From assembly GCA_019359015.1 (NCBI GenBank), contig JAHHID010000015.1:1-64000 (forward strand): DNA of 64,000 bases. Direction: 5' to 3'. Numbering within the stretch: the first letter of the stretch is position 1; each line of letters begins with the position of its first letter. The notes beneath the pieces were generated by a model. The model worked only from the letters and a program-made list of their open reading frames with translations, did no database searches and was not told the origin of the DNA. The DNA is from Spirirestis rafaelensis WJT71-NPBG6. GTDB taxonomy: Bacteria > Cyanobacteriota > Cyanobacteriia > Cyanobacteriales > Nostocaceae. The position numbers and the translations under genes were made by a program. This document shows positions 53,901 to 62,277 of the stretch, piece after piece.

Positions 53901-54418
53901 TTTTCGCTCTTTGAAAAAGCTTTATAGTAAGCAATAACTTCCTGAGATGCGATCGCTCCCGACCATCCATCAAGTAATAGATGGTGATGGCTCCAACAAA
54001 AATGATAAATTTTGTCTGCCAAACGAATCAGAGTAAAACGCATTAGTGGAGCTTGTGAAAGCACAAAACCATTTTGGCGCTCTTTTTGTAAAAAGGCTTT
54101 TAAGGATTGTTGTTGCTCAAAAGGAGAAATTTGCCGCCAATCTAACTCTTGCCAGGGTAATTTGACCTCCTTCACGACCACCTGAAGTGGTTTTTCTAAG
54201 TTTTCCCACACACAAGCAATTCGCAACACGGGATGGCGAATTATCACTTGCTGCCAAGCTTGGATAAAGGCAGTAACATTTAATGCTCCATGTAACTCAA
54301 AGCACATTTGCTCAACATAAACACCAGAGTTGGGAGCATAAATACTGTGGAATAGCATCCCCTGTTGCATAGGAGATAAAGGATAAGCGTCTTCAATATT
54401 TTTGTTTTTTAAGCTCAT
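47957..54418 (-). CDS. NRPS: C-A(beta-Ala-like)-PCP-C-A(Ala)-PCP
   Basis: A 2153-residue bimodular NRPS. C1 (about 1-440) begins AYPLSPMQQGMLFHS and has SHHHLLLDGWS, the DCL style expected after the epimerase ending the preceding protein. A1 (about 450-965) gives the pocket V-D-W-V-T-S-V-A-D-K, near beta-alanine. C2 (about 1065-1500) has MHHIAADGWS, and A2 (about 1510-2025) gives D-L-F-N-N-A-L-T-Y-K, an alanine code in cyanobacteria. PCPs carry ELGGHSLLA and ELGGHSLLL. The protein ends in a basic tail rich in Arg, Gln and Lys, perhaps a docking element. A1 and A2 share an almost identical DNA block. Confidence 0.93.
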   Translation of the reverse strand: MSLKNKNIEDAYPLSPMQQGMLFHSIYAPNSGVYVEQMCFELHGALNVTAFIQAWQQVIIRHPVLRIACVWENLEKPLQVVVKEVKLPWQELDWRQISPFEQQQSLKAFLQKERQNGFVLSQAPLMRFTLIRLADKIYHFCWSHHHLLLDGWSGAIASQEVIAYYKAFSKSENLYLSLPRPYRDYIAWLQEQDISQAEVFWQKTLAGFTSPIQLGINSVTGQEQSYRKQELKLSPATTAAINLFVKQHQLTLNTLVQAAWTLLLSRYSGEQDIVFGAIVSGRPPGLVNAESMIGLFINTLPVRVQVSPKQELLPWLQQLLAQQVEARQYEYTPLVDIQKWSEIPSGLPLFESILVFENYPIDAGLKKLDLNVEIKNYQGFEKTNYPLTLSIIPSNELLFKIAYQESDRFDVVSINRMLGHLQTLLESMVANPYQRLEELSLLTRAERQQLLEWNDTQAEYPQEKCIHELFESQVEATPDAIAIVFEDKQLTYRELNAKANQLACYLRKLQVKPEVLVGICLERSLDAIVGLLGILKAGGAYVPLDPSYPQERLAFMLQDSQVSVLLTHEQLLEKLPQHDAKVVCLDNWDVIAQQSQNNPLNISEVDNLAYVIYTSGSTGKPKGVFGLHKGAINRFHWMWQNYPFGEKEICCQKTSLNFVDSVWEIFGTLLQGVTTVIIPDKIVQDPHQLVATLARNNVTRLVLVPSLLRVLLNTYDILQLQLPKLKLWTSSGEALPIDLVLQFRQSLPDSTLLNVYGSSEVSADVTCYSLTPETAVCERILIGRAIANTQIYILDASRQPVPVGVPGEIYVGGDQLARGYLNSPELTAEKFIPNPFEKAEGSCLYKTGDLARYLPNGEIEYIGRIDHQVKIRGFRIELGEIEAAISQHPAVRETVVIVRSDEADSQSLVAYVVPQTKQTLTISELRRFLESKLPNYMMPTVVMLEAMPLTPNGKINRQALPLPDLTQLILESNFVVPATQIEEILAGIWADVLAIEKVGIHNNFFELGGHSLLATRVISKVRQVFQVEIPLRRLFEEPTVARLAKDIERATKAGLKLETPPIERISRLEELPLSFAQQRLWFLTQLEPNNPFYNISAAVSLEGELNLAALEQSFNEILHRHEALRTNFKAVEGRPVAVISSETPLLLPVLDLRELPFAEKKAEVRQQALVEAQQPFDLECDPLLRVKLLCLEEQKHVVLLTMHHIAADGWSINVLVREVAAFYQAFSNGQASLRDATRTPLLELPIQYADFAAWQRLALQGEVLKSQLSFWQQQLDGAPAILELPTDHPRPAIQTFGGATYSFNLSQELSFALKSLSQQEGSTLFMTLLAAFKILLHRYTQSEDIIVGSPIANRNRAEIEGLIGFFVNTLVLRTDLSVNPSFRELLRRVRSGTLSAYAHQDLPFEQLVEILQPQRDLSYTPLFQVMFVFQNAPMSPLELPGLTLTPIDSQSQTAKFDLTLEMVETAQGLVGSLEYNSDLFEQSTISRMAGHLQILLLSIVANPDEQLSNLPILTQTEQQMHLEWNDTQADYQHNQCIHHLFEKQVEKTPDAVAVVFENQSLTYSQLNARANQLADYLRSLGVEPEVLVGICIERSLDMLIGLLGILKAGGAYVPLDPGYPKERLALILEDAQMPVLLTQQHLVETMPEHEAKVVCLDSEWQANAQQTKENLLTQVNSSNLAYIIYTSGSTGKPKGVAIEHGSTVAMLDWAKKIFTPEATKGVLASTSICFDLSVFEIFVPLSCGGKVILIENALHLSNLSTSGVTLINTVPSAIAQLLRTNAIPTSVNTINIAGEALSKKLVEQLYQQDNIQQIFNLYGPSEDTTYSTFALIEKNANSIPPIGRPISNTQIYLLDKNLQPVPVGVPGELYIGGAGLARGYLNQPEITAAKFIPNLYSNQPGERLYKTGDLARYLPNGEIEYIGRIDHQVKIRGFRIELGEIEAAISQYPAVRETVVIVRSDEADSQSLVAYVVPQTKQTLTTSELRRFLESKLPNYMLPAAFVILEALPLTPNGKVNRKALPALDTARPKLSAVYQPPQTKIEQAIANIWQEFLQVEDVGIHDNFFELGGHSLLLVQVHSKLQKIFQRDFALIEMFQYPTISHLARYLGQDECEETIIIPDYHRLENRTTSVQRRKQARQEYRTTRKQKGVSD
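48439..48678 (-). repeat. 240-bp near-identical block shared by the two A domains (copy 2)
   Basis: The DNA for the C-terminal subdomain of A2 in the bimodular NRPS matches that of A1 (51619-51858) with about 5 differences in 240 bp, counted by eye. The offset is 3180 bp. The sequence on either side diverges, which indicates recent gene conversion or recombination. Confidence 0.85.
50704..50728 (-). repeat. Dispersed palindromic repeat inside an NRPS C domain
   Basis: TTCGCGTAGCGTCTCGCAGA with AGAAGC is a common cyanobacterial dispersed repeat. Here it lies in frame in C2 of the bimodular NRPS and encodes an extra loop (GQASLRDATRTPL) before LPIQYADFA, where the other C domains have a shorter linker. 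Confidence 0.65.
51619..51858 (-). repeat. 240-bp near-identical block shared by the two A domains (copy 1)
   Basis: Partner of 48439-48678; it lies in the C-terminal subdomain of A1. It includes codons for FRIELGEIEAAISQHPA, where A2 has QYPA. Confidence 0.85.
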
Positions 54419-54432
54419 CTAATTTCTCTTTC

Positions 54433-57400
54433 TTAAAATGAAATTTGTTGTAAGGCAAAATCGAGTTCTGCTTGGCTCAACTGCGCTAGAGGAAAATCTG
54501 AAGGGGTAAAGTCAACAGCTTCTTTTGATTGACAGTGGGCGATAATAGCGCGTAATGCCTCAATAAATCCCCGTGCGAGATTTTCCACAGTGGATTGTTT
54601 GTGCAGATTTTGACAGTAACGCCACTCTAATTGCAGTTCATTTGAGGCAATTCCGCCGTTAATTTCTAATAAGTATGACCGATGATTATCTTCACTTTGG
54701 TCGTTCCCCCGTGATTCGGGAGCTAATTTAAACATTGAAGATGTATTAAAAACTTGGTCAAATTGACCCAAGTAATTAAAACTTACTTCTGCTTTAGGTA
54801 AAGAACGCCATACCTCAGTCATTTCCTTTTCTTTGCTGAGATAGCGCAGCATTCCATAACCAATACCCCGATTTGGTATCTGCCGCAATTGCTCTTTAAT
54901 CGTTTTTAATACTTCTGGTAAAGTTGTCATATTTTTGGCGCACAAAGCAACGGGAAATACAGTTGTAAACCAACCTACTGTCCGGGAAATGTCTAATGGA
55001 AATAGTTCTTCCCTGCCATGTCCCTCTAGGTCTAACAGAAGGGTAGTTTGTCCCGTCCACTGGGCAAATGTCAGTAAAAGTGCCGCTAGCAACACATCAT
55101 TAATTTGAGTTCTGTAAGCGGCTGGAACATTTTGTAACAAAACTTGAGTTTCTGCTGCACTTAAGCTGACAGTGACACTACCAGCACAACCCATCGTATT
55201 CTGCCCATCTGGATAATCTAGGGGTAGAGGCACAGGGGAATGACGTAGTATTTGCCTCCAGTAATCTAATTCCTCTTCTGCTACTGATTGAGCGTATTCT
55301 TGTAATTGGTAAGCCCATTGTTTGAAAGAGGTGGTTTTCGGGGGTAATTTAACTGCCTCACCTCCGCTTAGTTGTGTATAAGCTGTTTGCAAGTCTTCTA
55401 ATAAAATCCGCCAAGAAACTCCATCAACGATTAAGTGGTGAATTACCACAAATAAGCGACTGTATTGATTAACACCAAGATTAAATAAAGCAACTCGCAG
55501 CAATTGTCCAGAAGATAAGTTGAGACTGCCTTGGAGTTGGCTGCAAGTATTGGTAATAGCAGCACTTTGACTTTCTGGAGGTAATGCGGATAAATCTACT
55601 ACTGAGAATGAAGTTATTTGTTTTGGCTCAGTAATTGTCACCTGTGTTGATGATTCTTTGATAAAGTGCGATCGCAGTAGGTCGTGGTGTTGTAGCAAAT
55701 GTTGTACTACTTGCTCTAACAGCAAGGGATCGAGTACTTGCTGTACTTCCAATAAAACCGCTTGATTGTAGTGATGGGAGTTGGCAAAATTTTCTTCAAA
55801 GAACCATCGTTGGATGGGTGTTAAGGGAAAAGACCCTGTAACTATATCTTGTTCAGCTTGATGAGCAATATTGGTGGTGACTATGGTTGCAAGTTCAGCA
55901 ATAGTCTGATGCTGGAATAACTGTTTAGGTGTAAAGTGCAACCCAAGTTGATTTGCTTTCGCTATCACCTGAAGAATGAGAATTGAATCTCCCCCTAACT
56001 CAAAAAAGTTATCATTGATGCCAACTTGCTCTAGTCTCAATATCTCAGCCCAGATTTGAGATAGTTGTTTTTCAACTGTTGTTTGGGGTGGTACAAAAGA
56101 TGTTTCTAGTTCCGTGTCAAGTTTGAACCTTTCTATTAACGCTTGACGGTCTACTTTTCCGTTAATTGTCAGTGGAAGAGCTTCTATTTCTAGAAAAGCG
56201 ACAGGTACCATGTATTCTGGTAATTTTTGTTGCAAAAACTGCTGTAAGCTTAATAATCTGGTAAGGGTGGCTGAAGATTTTGGCACTGTATAAGCTACCA
56301 AACGCTTGTGACTCTGTTGATTTTCTACTGCTAAAACACAAGCTTCTTGGATTTTGGGATGTTGAGTTAAAACTGCTTCAATTTCTTGCAGTTCAATCCG
56401 GAAGCCACGAATTTTTACTTGATTATCTGTGCGTCCAATAAATTCTATATCACCGTTTCTACGGTAACGTACTAAATCTCCTGTTTTATAAAGACGAGTT
56501 CCTAGGTCTTGGCTAAAGGGGTTAACTATAAATTTTTGGGCTGTTAGCTTTGGTTGGTTGAGATAACCTCTAGCAACTCCACAACCTGCTATATACATCT
56601 CCCCCGGAACTCCAATTGGTACTGGATGTAAATAAGAATCTAATATATAAGTTTGTACATTACAAATAGGATGCCCAATTGGTATTTCTTCTGCAAGATT
56701 TTCCTTTGATAGTTCGCAGATAGTTGCAACAACGGTTGTTTCTGTAGGTCCATAGCTATTGACTAACTTAATGCGTGAATTGACGACTTTTTGCCAAATT
56801 TCAAATGATTCTGGTAATGCTTTTTCTCCACCAATAATAACTAAGCGCAGGCATTCTGGTAAGCTTAATCCAGCGTCAGAGACTTCAGATATTAATTGAT
56901 GCCAAAAAGCAGTTGGTAAGTCTAATACGGTAATTGCATACTGACGACATTTTTCTAAAAAGTGGGGTACAGAGTACAACATTTCATCATTTCGTAATAC
57001 TAAAGTTGCACCCTTTATCAAACAAGGAAAAATTTCTTCAGCAGCAGCATCAAAACTGATGGATGCAAATTGTAAAATCTGCTCATTTGAAGTAATTTCA
57101 TATTCTGCAACCGCTGAAGAGGCAAAGTTAACCAAAGAGTGATGTTCTATCATTACTCCTTTGGGTGATCCAGTAGAACCTGACGTATAAATTACGTAGG
57201 CTAGATTTTGCGGTTTTGCCCAATTAACTGGGTTTTCTGTTGGTTGCGATAGTATCCAATCTTTATCATCTAAGCAAATAATTGTTGCTTTATGGCTTGG
57301 TAACTGTGACAAAAGACGTTTTTGTGTTAGTAGTATTGATACTTGAGCATCTGCTAACATGACAGCCAATCTTTCTTGAGGATAGGCAGAATCAAGCGGT

Positions 57401-60400
57401 AAGTATGCTCCAGAAGCTTTCAAAACACCCAAAAGTCCTACTAACATCTCTACTGAGCGTTCTACATACAATCCTACTAATGTTTCTGGTTTAATTCCTT
57501 GGCTTCGCAGATAATGAGCTACTTGATTTGCTCTTTGATTAAGTTGTTGGTAGGTTAGCTGAATGTCTCCATCAATAAGAGCGATCGCATTCGGTGTTAG
57601 TTTTACCTGTGCTTCAAATAACTGGTGAATACAATGCTGGTTGTTAATTTTAGTTGATGATTGGTTAAATTCTCTTAGTAACTGACGTTGCTCATCTAAA
57701 GTGATAATCTGTAAATCACAGATAGAACTTTGGGAATTACTGATAATACTTTCAAGTAAAACCTGGTAATGTGTTGCTAAATTGTTGATCGTGCGATCGT
57801 CAAATAAATAGTTGTTGTATTCTAAGCAACCTTGTAGTCCTTGTTCTGTATCTTCTATTGAGAGAGTTAAATCAAAAGTTGCTGTGCTACTATTAACTTC
57901 TAGAATTTCCAAATTTAATCCTGGTAATTCCAAAGCGGTTTTTGGTGTGTTTTGGAAGATAAACATCACCTGAAATAAAGGATTATAACTCAAATCTCGA
58001 TTTGGCTGTAATTCTTCTACCAGTTTTTCAAAAGGCAGGTCTTGGTGAGCATAAGCTCCTAATGCTACCTCGCGTACTCGCCTCAAAAGTTCCAGAAAAC
58101 TTACATCACCAGAAACTTGGGTTCTTAACACCAAAGTATTGACGAAGAAGCCAATCAAATTTTCAATTTCAGCGCGATTGCGGTTGGCAATAGGGGAACC
58201 AACTACAATATCTTCTTGCTCTGTGTAGCGGTATAGCAATATTTTAAAAGCTGCCAGCAGAGTCATAAACAAGGTGACATTTTCTTGATGAGAAAGCACC
58301 TTGAGTTCTTCGCTCAAAGTTTTTGGCAATACAAAAGTAAGTGTCTTACCTGCGAAAGTTTGCTCTGCTGGTCTTGGATGGTCGGTAGAAAGTTGTAATT
58401 TAGGTAAGTCTCCGGATAATTGCTGTTTCCAGTATGTTAACTGCGCTTCCAACACTTGCCCCTGCAACCACTGCCGCTGCCAAACGGCAAAATCTGCATA
58501 TTGTATAGGTAATTCCGGTAATGGTGTGATAGAGCGATCGCTACTGAAAGCTTCGTAAAGCGCTGCCATCTCCTTAATAAACACACCAGTTGACCAACCG
58601 TCGGAAACTATGTGATGGAGTGTTAGTAAAAAAACGTGTTCTTCTTCTCCTAGACGTAGCAGCGAGGTTCTAACTAATGAACCTTCAGCCAGGTTAAATC
58701 CTGTTTGTGCTTCCTCAAAAGCAAGTCGTTTAACTTCAGCTTCACGCTCAGTTAGAGGTAGATTTTGTAAATCCACCACAGGCAATTTCAGGTTCAAAGA
58801 AGAAGTAATTATTTGAACTGGCTGTCCATTTATAATTGTAAATCGTGTTCTCAATATTGCATGTCGCTTGACTATTTCGTTAAGACTTTTCAAAAGTGCT
58901 GCTACATTCAGTTTCCCAGATAAACGAACGGCTCTAGGAAGATTGTACAAAAAACTGCCCGGTTCTAATTGGTCGAGAAACCACAGTCTTTTTTGAGCAA
59001 ATGATAGTGGTAATTCTCTGTCCTTGGGTACTTTACTTATGACTGTTGTTTCTACTTCTTTCGTTGACCGTATTTCCCTTTCAATCTGCACCGCTAGTTG
59101 CGCTACTGTTGGAGATTCAAATAATTGACGCAGTGATATTTCTACTTTAAAAACAGCACGTATTCGAGAAATTACTTGAGTAGCAATTAGAGAATGTCCC
59201 CCTAAGTCAAAGAAATTATCGTCAATACTTAAATGCGGTACACTTAAAAGCTGTCCCCAAAGCCCAGCTAATACTTCCTCTACTGGAGTACGAGGAGCAA
59301 TAAAAGTTCTTTCTGTATCAGCTATATCCTCCGGTGCGGGAAGTGCTTGACGGTCTAATTTTCCATTAGGTGTTAAGGGTAAAGTCCTCAGCAAAACAAA
59401 TGCTGATGGTATCATGTACTCCGGCAACTTGGCTTTGAGATAATTTCGGAGTTCACTTATCAATGCATTGTGATTCCTAAATTCAAAGCTAGATGTGGGA
59501 ACAATATATGCGACAAGACGCTTTTCTTGGGCTTTCTCTTCTCTAGCTAAAATTGTCACTTCTCCCACTGTTGGGTGCTGACTTAATAAAGTTGAAATCT
59601 CACCCAATTCAATGCGAAAACCGCGAATTTTTACTTGGTCGTCAATACGTCCCAAAAACTCAATGTTACCATCTGGTAGATAACGGGCAAAATCACCAGT
59701 TTTATACAGCCGATTTGATTTTTGATAGTTAGATTTGTCTTGCGATTCTATTATTTCTGAAAATTCTAAATTCTCTTCAGTATTCCCTAATCCAAAATCG
59801 CTAAAGAAGTTGCAGATAAACTTCTGTTTTGTCAGTTCTGGTTGGTTGACATAACCCCTTGCTAAATTTTGACCACCAATATGCAGTTCTCCTGATACTC
59901 CAATTGGTACAGGTTGCAGATGATTGTCGAGGATGTAAACCTGAGTGTTGGCAAGTGGACTACCTAGAGGAACTGTATCCCATTTCTCACTTGTTGACTT
60001 GTCCTCAATTAAATATGTTAAAACACCAACAGTTGCTTCGGTCGGACCATAATGATTGAGAATTTGGCAATTAGGTGAATAGTGCTGAATTTTCTCAACT
60101 AACTGCCAACTAAGCGTTTCACCACCTAGAATCAAGCACTTTTTAGGCAAAATCTTTTCTGGGTGGACAGCACTCAACAGAGCATTTAAGTGGGAAGGAA
60201 CAATTTTCAGACAGTCGATGGAATAGCGATCGCAATAATTTGCTAACGCTTCAGCATTCGTAATTCGCTCCTGGGAAATGACGTGCAGACATCCACCCGT
60301 GCATAAACTGGGAAAGATAACGGTATTGCCTAAGTCTGCTGCAAAGGAAGAAACCATCGCAAAGCTGGCATCAGTAGGCAATTCAACTTTATCTAAAATG

Positions 60401-62277
60401 GCATGGATGTAATTAAACAGTTGCCGATGCTCAATGGCAACTCCTTTAGGTTTACCAGTCGATCCGGAAGTAAACAACACATAAGCGAGGTTTTCACTCG
60501 TCGTCTGACTACTAGGATTTTCATCACGTTCTTGAGCAATAATTTCCCAGTCACTATCTATGCAGATTACTTGTGCTGCATTCGTTGACACATTTAACGT
60601 TTGTTGTGTCAACAAGATTGCCGCTTGAGCATCCTGCAATCGAAGTGACAGTGCCTGTTTTGGTAATATTGGGTCTAGCGGTAAGTAAGCTCCTCCTGCC
60701 TTGAGGATGCCTAAAAGTCCAATCATTATTAAGAGCGATCGCTCGACGCACAACCCAACTACAACTTCTGACTTAACTTTTTGCTGCTGTAAGTAGTGAG
60801 CTAGCTGATTTGCTTTCTGGTTCAGTTCTGCATAGGTAAGTTGCTGATCTTCATATACAACAGCAATGTTATTCGGGGTCTTGGCAGCCTGTGCTTCAAA
60901 AAGTAAATGGATACATTTAGCTTCTGGATAATCTACATCGGTTTGGTTAAATTCCAGCAGTTGCTGATAATCATTATGACTAAGTATGTTTAATTGACTA
61001 ATTGGTATATCTGGATTTTCAACTACACTGTTTAATAAGGTCTGAAACTGATCGGCTAAATGTTGTATGGTGTTTGCCGAGAAGTAATTAATATCGTAAT
61101 AAAATTCTGTGGTGAAACTATCTTTTTGAGTACAGGTAAGTTTAACTTTAAATGGCTCTATACAGCTTTGGAGTTTTTCCAGAGAAAATGAAACATCAGC
61201 AACCAAAGATTTTTCAGGAAACTCCTCAAACTCAAAACCAATGGAAAAAGCAAGATTATTGTTTTTTTCTACAGGTTCGGGAACGAAATAATCCTGCCAT
61301 TCTGCACTATTATCGAGGGTTTTTACAGCAAGTTCCAAGACTTGTTGAAAGGACAAATTTGGTGTTAGATAAGTTTTAATTGGTATCCAAGTAGCCAGAA
61401 GTCCAAATATGCCATGGAGTTCTTCATATTCTCGGCGATCGCAACTTGTACCGACAACAATCTCTGATTGTCCTGTTAGTCGCAAAATCAGTATTTGCCA
61501 ACAAGCTAGTAAGACGGCAGCAGTGGAAGTATCATACTTTTGGACTAGAACCACAATTTTTGATAACAAATCGGGAGCAATTGTTAATTTAAGGCAATTA
61601 GTTTCAAATCCTGATTGTAGTAAAGGCTTCTTTTCAAAAGGTAATTTTAACCTAGCTAAAGAATCAATTTTTTGTTCTTGCCAGTATTTTTGCGCTACTT
61701 CAGCATCCTCATCTAGTAATAGCTGATTTTGCCATTCCGAGAATTGGAGATATTGCACAACTTCATCAACCAATTCCTGTTTCTTTAGTAAAAGTGAATA
61801 AAAATTTATAATTTCCTTAAATAAACTTTTTATAGTTCGTGTATCTGCACATATGGCAGGTAAGCAAATCAGTAAAATCTGCTTCTTTGCAGACAATTTT
61901 ACTAAACATAAATGCAGTACTTGACCTTTTTCTAAATCAAACTCTTGCCGTTTTCCTTTGGTAAAGTGTTTCTCAACTTCCGTAGATTGTTCTTGCTCGT
62001 TAAAATGGCTTAAATCAACATCTTCCCATGAAAAATAACTCTTATCTTCTACAACCATGACTGGAACTTTTACCCCAGGCAAGCGACAAAATCTTGTCCG
62101 AATAATTGCATGTCGCTCAATAATTTTTTCTACAGCAATCTTTAAAATCTCTGAATTGAGATTACCTTCAATACAAATGGCACATTGGGTTATGTAAGAA
62201 GAACTATTTTCTTGCAATAACCAAAGACGTTTCTGTTGAGGAGAAAGCTGAAAACCACTAATAGTTTTATTTTGCAT
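54433..62277 (-). CDS. NRPS: interface-like C*-A(Asp)-PCP-C-A(basic?)-PCP-E
   Basis: A 2614-residue NRPS. The first C-like domain (about 1-430) has CLPAICADTRT where HHxxxDG should be, so it lacks the catalytic His. A1 (about 455-985) gives D-L-T-K-I-G-H-V-G-K, an aspartate code. C2 (about 1090-1530) is intact (LHHIVSDGWS). A2 (about 1540-2050) gives D-A-E-D-I-G-S-V-V-K, nearest to Lys/Orn-type codes but uncertain. The second PCP has GGDSI, usual before an epimerase, and an E domain (about 2150-2600) follows with HHLIVDGVSW and FNYLGQ. The degenerate domain resembles the interface domains that recruit beta-hydroxylases. The start overlaps the upstream gene by 11 bp. Confidence 0.93.
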   Translation of the reverse strand: MQNKTISGFQLSPQQKRLWLLQENSSSYITQCAICIEGNLNSEILKIAVEKIIERHAIIRTRFCRLPGVKVPVMVVEDKSYFSWEDVDLSHFNEQEQSTEVEKHFTKGKRQEFDLEKGQVLHLCLVKLSAKKQILLICLPAICADTRTIKSLFKEIINFYSLLLKKQELVDEVVQYLQFSEWQNQLLLDEDAEVAQKYWQEQKIDSLARLKLPFEKKPLLQSGFETNCLKLTIAPDLLSKIVVLVQKYDTSTAAVLLACWQILILRLTGQSEIVVGTSCDRREYEELHGIFGLLATWIPIKTYLTPNLSFQQVLELAVKTLDNSAEWQDYFVPEPVEKNNNLAFSIGFEFEEFPEKSLVADVSFSLEKLQSCIEPFKVKLTCTQKDSFTTEFYYDINYFSANTIQHLADQFQTLLNSVVENPDIPISQLNILSHNDYQQLLEFNQTDVDYPEAKCIHLLFEAQAAKTPNNIAVVYEDQQLTYAELNQKANQLAHYLQQQKVKSEVVVGLCVERSLLIMIGLLGILKAGGAYLPLDPILPKQALSLRLQDAQAAILLTQQTLNVSTNAAQVICIDSDWEIIAQERDENPSSQTTSENLAYVLFTSGSTGKPKGVAIEHRQLFNYIHAILDKVELPTDASFAMVSSFAADLGNTVIFPSLCTGGCLHVISQERITNAEALANYCDRYSIDCLKIVPSHLNALLSAVHPEKILPKKCLILGGETLSWQLVEKIQHYSPNCQILNHYGPTEATVGVLTYLIEDKSTSEKWDTVPLGSPLANTQVYILDNHLQPVPIGVSGELHIGGQNLARGYVNQPELTKQKFICNFFSDFGLGNTEENLEFSEIIESQDKSNYQKSNRLYKTGDFARYLPDGNIEFLGRIDDQVKIRGFRIELGEISTLLSQHPTVGEVTILAREEKAQEKRLVAYIVPTSSFEFRNHNALISELRNYLKAKLPEYMIPSAFVLLRTLPLTPNGKLDRQALPAPEDIADTERTFIAPRTPVEEVLAGLWGQLLSVPHLSIDDNFFDLGGHSLIATQVISRIRAVFKVEISLRQLFESPTVAQLAVQIEREIRSTKEVETTVISKVPKDRELPLSFAQKRLWFLDQLEPGSFLYNLPRAVRLSGKLNVAALLKSLNEIVKRHAILRTRFTIINGQPVQIITSSLNLKLPVVDLQNLPLTEREAEVKRLAFEEAQTGFNLAEGSLVRTSLLRLGEEEHVFLLTLHHIVSDGWSTGVFIKEMAALYEAFSSDRSITPLPELPIQYADFAVWQRQWLQGQVLEAQLTYWKQQLSGDLPKLQLSTDHPRPAEQTFAGKTLTFVLPKTLSEELKVLSHQENVTLFMTLLAAFKILLYRYTEQEDIVVGSPIANRNRAEIENLIGFFVNTLVLRTQVSGDVSFLELLRRVREVALGAYAHQDLPFEKLVEELQPNRDLSYNPLFQVMFIFQNTPKTALELPGLNLEILEVNSSTATFDLTLSIEDTEQGLQGCLEYNNYLFDDRTINNLATHYQVLLESIISNSQSSICDLQIITLDEQRQLLREFNQSSTKINNQHCIHQLFEAQVKLTPNAIALIDGDIQLTYQQLNQRANQVAHYLRSQGIKPETLVGLYVERSVEMLVGLLGVLKASGAYLPLDSAYPQERLAVMLADAQVSILLTQKRLLSQLPSHKATIICLDDKDWILSQPTENPVNWAKPQNLAYVIYTSGSTGSPKGVMIEHHSLVNFASSAVAEYEITSNEQILQFASISFDAAAEEIFPCLIKGATLVLRNDEMLYSVPHFLEKCRQYAITVLDLPTAFWHQLISEVSDAGLSLPECLRLVIIGGEKALPESFEIWQKVVNSRIKLVNSYGPTETTVVATICELSKENLAEEIPIGHPICNVQTYILDSYLHPVPIGVPGEMYIAGCGVARGYLNQPKLTAQKFIVNPFSQDLGTRLYKTGDLVRYRRNGDIEFIGRTDNQVKIRGFRIELQEIEAVLTQHPKIQEACVLAVENQQSHKRLVAYTVPKSSATLTRLLSLQQFLQQKLPEYMVPVAFLEIEALPLTINGKVDRQALIERFKLDTELETSFVPPQTTVEKQLSQIWAEILRLEQVGINDNFFELGGDSILILQVIAKANQLGLHFTPKQLFQHQTIAELATIVTTNIAHQAEQDIVTGSFPLTPIQRWFFEENFANSHHYNQAVLLEVQQVLDPLLLEQVVQHLLQHHDLLRSHFIKESSTQVTITEPKQITSFSVVDLSALPPESQSAAITNTCSQLQGSLNLSSGQLLRVALFNLGVNQYSRLFVVIHHLIVDGVSWRILLEDLQTAYTQLSGGEAVKLPPKTTSFKQWAYQLQEYAQSVAEEELDYWRQILRHSPVPLPLDYPDGQNTMGCAGSVTVSLSAAETQVLLQNVPAAYRTQINDVLLAALLLTFAQWTGQTTLLLDLEGHGREELFPLDISRTVGWFTTVFPVALCAKNMTTLPEVLKTIKEQLRQIPNRGIGYGMLRYLSKEKEMTEVWRSLPKAEVSFNYLGQFDQVFNTSSMFKLAPESRGNDQSEDNHRSYLLEINGGIASNELQLEWRYCQNLHKQSTVENLARGFIEALRAIIAHCQSKEAVDFTPSDFPLAQLSQAELDFALQQISF

